64,000 bases of DNA, from assembly GCA_016648135.1 (NCBI GenBank), contig JADDOH010023031.1, positions 40,814-104,813 on the forward strand. Direction: 5' to 3'. Position 1 is the stretch's first letter. The number at the start of each line of letters is the position of its first letter. The notes under the pieces were generated by a model. It saw nothing but the letters and a program-made list of their open reading frames with translations, had not been told where the DNA came from and ran no database searches. The translations under genes and the position numbers were made by a program. This DNA is from Agrypnia vestita. Its lineage: Eukaryota > Arthropoda > Insecta > Trichoptera > Phryganeidae. Below are positions 63,240-64,000 of this stretch, piece after piece.

Positions 63240-63783
63240 TCCACGGCGATCAACTTGACCCCGTACAACCAACTGCGACACGGAAACTGCGAAATTTTAT
63301 ATATTTTATGTTTTTCTACGAATGCTTTTTTATGTTATATGAGTAAATTTAAGAAAATGAAAATAAAAATATTATGTTTTGGTAGCCCTGAAAAAGGGCC
63401 GGTTTTTGAATATTTGTGTGAATCTGACCCAGCGTGTGTCGCGTTCAACGGAGCATCAGCAGCAGCGCGGGGCGCAGCGGAAATGAGCGACGCGCCGGTT
63501 GGCTGACACACGCGGGGTCTAATGTACTTAATTGAATAAATGCGCTGAAATCGGAGAGCAAAGGCAGTCTTTTCGTCGTATTGTGTCTTCGCTCTTCGAT
63601 CCAGTCTACAAGTTTTAAAGTGTTTTTTAATTTCTCAAACCTTCTCTACATCCTGCTTCTGCCGTTTTTGGCGGCCCTGAAAAGTGAAATTGGGGATCCA
63701 CACCTGGTAAATATACAGTCTTTGTCCTGTGCAAGACAAAGTGGTCCTTCGAGCCGGATTGCCAATCTTCACTTCTGAACAGC
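63240..63783. other. Probable retroelement 5' region ahead of the terminal ORF
   Basis: TTGAATAAATGCG (about 63531-63543) lies about 130 bases before TTTTTGGCGGCC (63664-63675), the latter resembling the TGGCG start of an LTR-retroelement primer-binding site. If so, the LTR ends near 63650. No second LTR is in the window to confirm it. Confidence 0.3.
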
Positions 63784-64000
63784 ATGTCTCGATCAGGGTT
63801 ACGATCGGGGCAAACCGCACGGGAAGAAGAAGAAGAAGTCAGGACGGCATCAGACTCAGACGGTCAATCCGAGCATGGAAGCAGTTCCCAGGCTCGAGAG
63901 GCGGACGTCATCCGCCAACTGAAGGCGGAACTTCGCCGCAAAGACCGTCACCACAGGCAGCTCGTGCGAGATCTCCAGAAGGATCATCTGGAGGCGTTCT
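63784..64000 (+). CDS. Start of a gag-like ORF, cut by the window edge
   Basis: The ATG at 63784 opens MSRSGLRSGQTAREEEEEVR, then ASDSDGQSEHGSSSQ and a charged coiled-coil segment (EADVIRQLKAELRRKDRHHR), open for 72 codons to the end. Charged, coil-rich N-termini are usual for insect LTR-retroelement gag proteins, and the LTR-like leader upstream supports this. No conserved gag motif is visible yet. Confidence 0.4.
   Translation, partial: MSRSGLRSGQTAREEEEEVRTASDSDGQSEHGSSSQAREADVIRQLKAELRRKDRHHRQLVRDLQKDHLEAF

Overview
The window is nuclear DNA from an insect. It is AT-rich, with multi-exon genes, large introns full of transposable elements (TEs), TTAGG-type repeats and animal splice signals. 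The TE mix and the style of the C2H2 zinc fingers fit Lepidoptera best, but that is inference; no rRNA, mitochondrial or species-diagnostic sequence is present.

Three host genes can be rebuilt exon by exon. (1) A C2H2 zinc-finger gene on the minus strand (exon 1 at 23066-22907, exon 2 at 19222-17811; 523 aa, 15 fingers). It has a near-identical exon-1 copy at 2283-2112 and a broken plus-strand paralogue at about 4640-6432, so this is a small local zinc-finger family. (2) An NKRF-like gene on the plus strand (six exons, 28489-40513; 471 aa) with XTBD, dsRNA-binding, G-patch and R3H domains, i.e. a nuclear/nucleolar RNA-processing factor expected to bind XRN2 and a DEAH helicase. (3) A SREK1IP1/p18SRP-like gene on the minus strand (three coding exons, 52039-44476; 135 aa), a CCHC-knuckle, lysine-rich splicing-associated protein. 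In all three the summed exon length is a multiple of three and the splice phases agree.

Region by region: 1-6.4 kb holds the foldback/TTAGG element and zinc-finger paralogue remnants. 6.4-17.6 kb holds LINE tails, a decayed element marked by a TCATTCCCTCA motif, a solo LTR with a perfect 5-bp duplication, and a broken Ty3/gypsy element of CsRn1 type. 17.8-23.1 kb is the intact zinc-finger gene, its intron filled by three LINEs, one nested in another. 25-27 kb holds a transposase relic and three MITEs. 28.5-40.5 kb is the NKRF-like gene; its introns carry a hAT MITE, a retroelement gag-like relic, two composite Penelope-like elements (PLEs) in inverted-arm arrangement with target-site duplications, foldback elements and LINE tails. 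41.5-42.4 kb repeats the 0.89-kb spacer found between the arms of the second PLE. 44.5-52 kb is the SREK1IP1-like gene, its introns carrying a mariner with perfect termini but a broken transposase, a hAT MITE, a non-autonomous Helitron, a foldback element and LINE tails. A pogo-like element lies just upstream. 53-64 kb has no recognisable host gene; it holds tandem repeats, GC-rich promoter-like blocks, a second transposase relic, tandem PIF/Harbinger-like MITEs, a PLE terminus, a diverged copy of the NKRF 3' flank, and the start of a retroelement-like ORF running off the end.

No wholly new multi-gene system is evident. The most unusual structures are the two inverted-arm PLE insertions with hammerhead-like motifs, the long repeat trapped inside one of them, and the zinc-finger duplication cluster.
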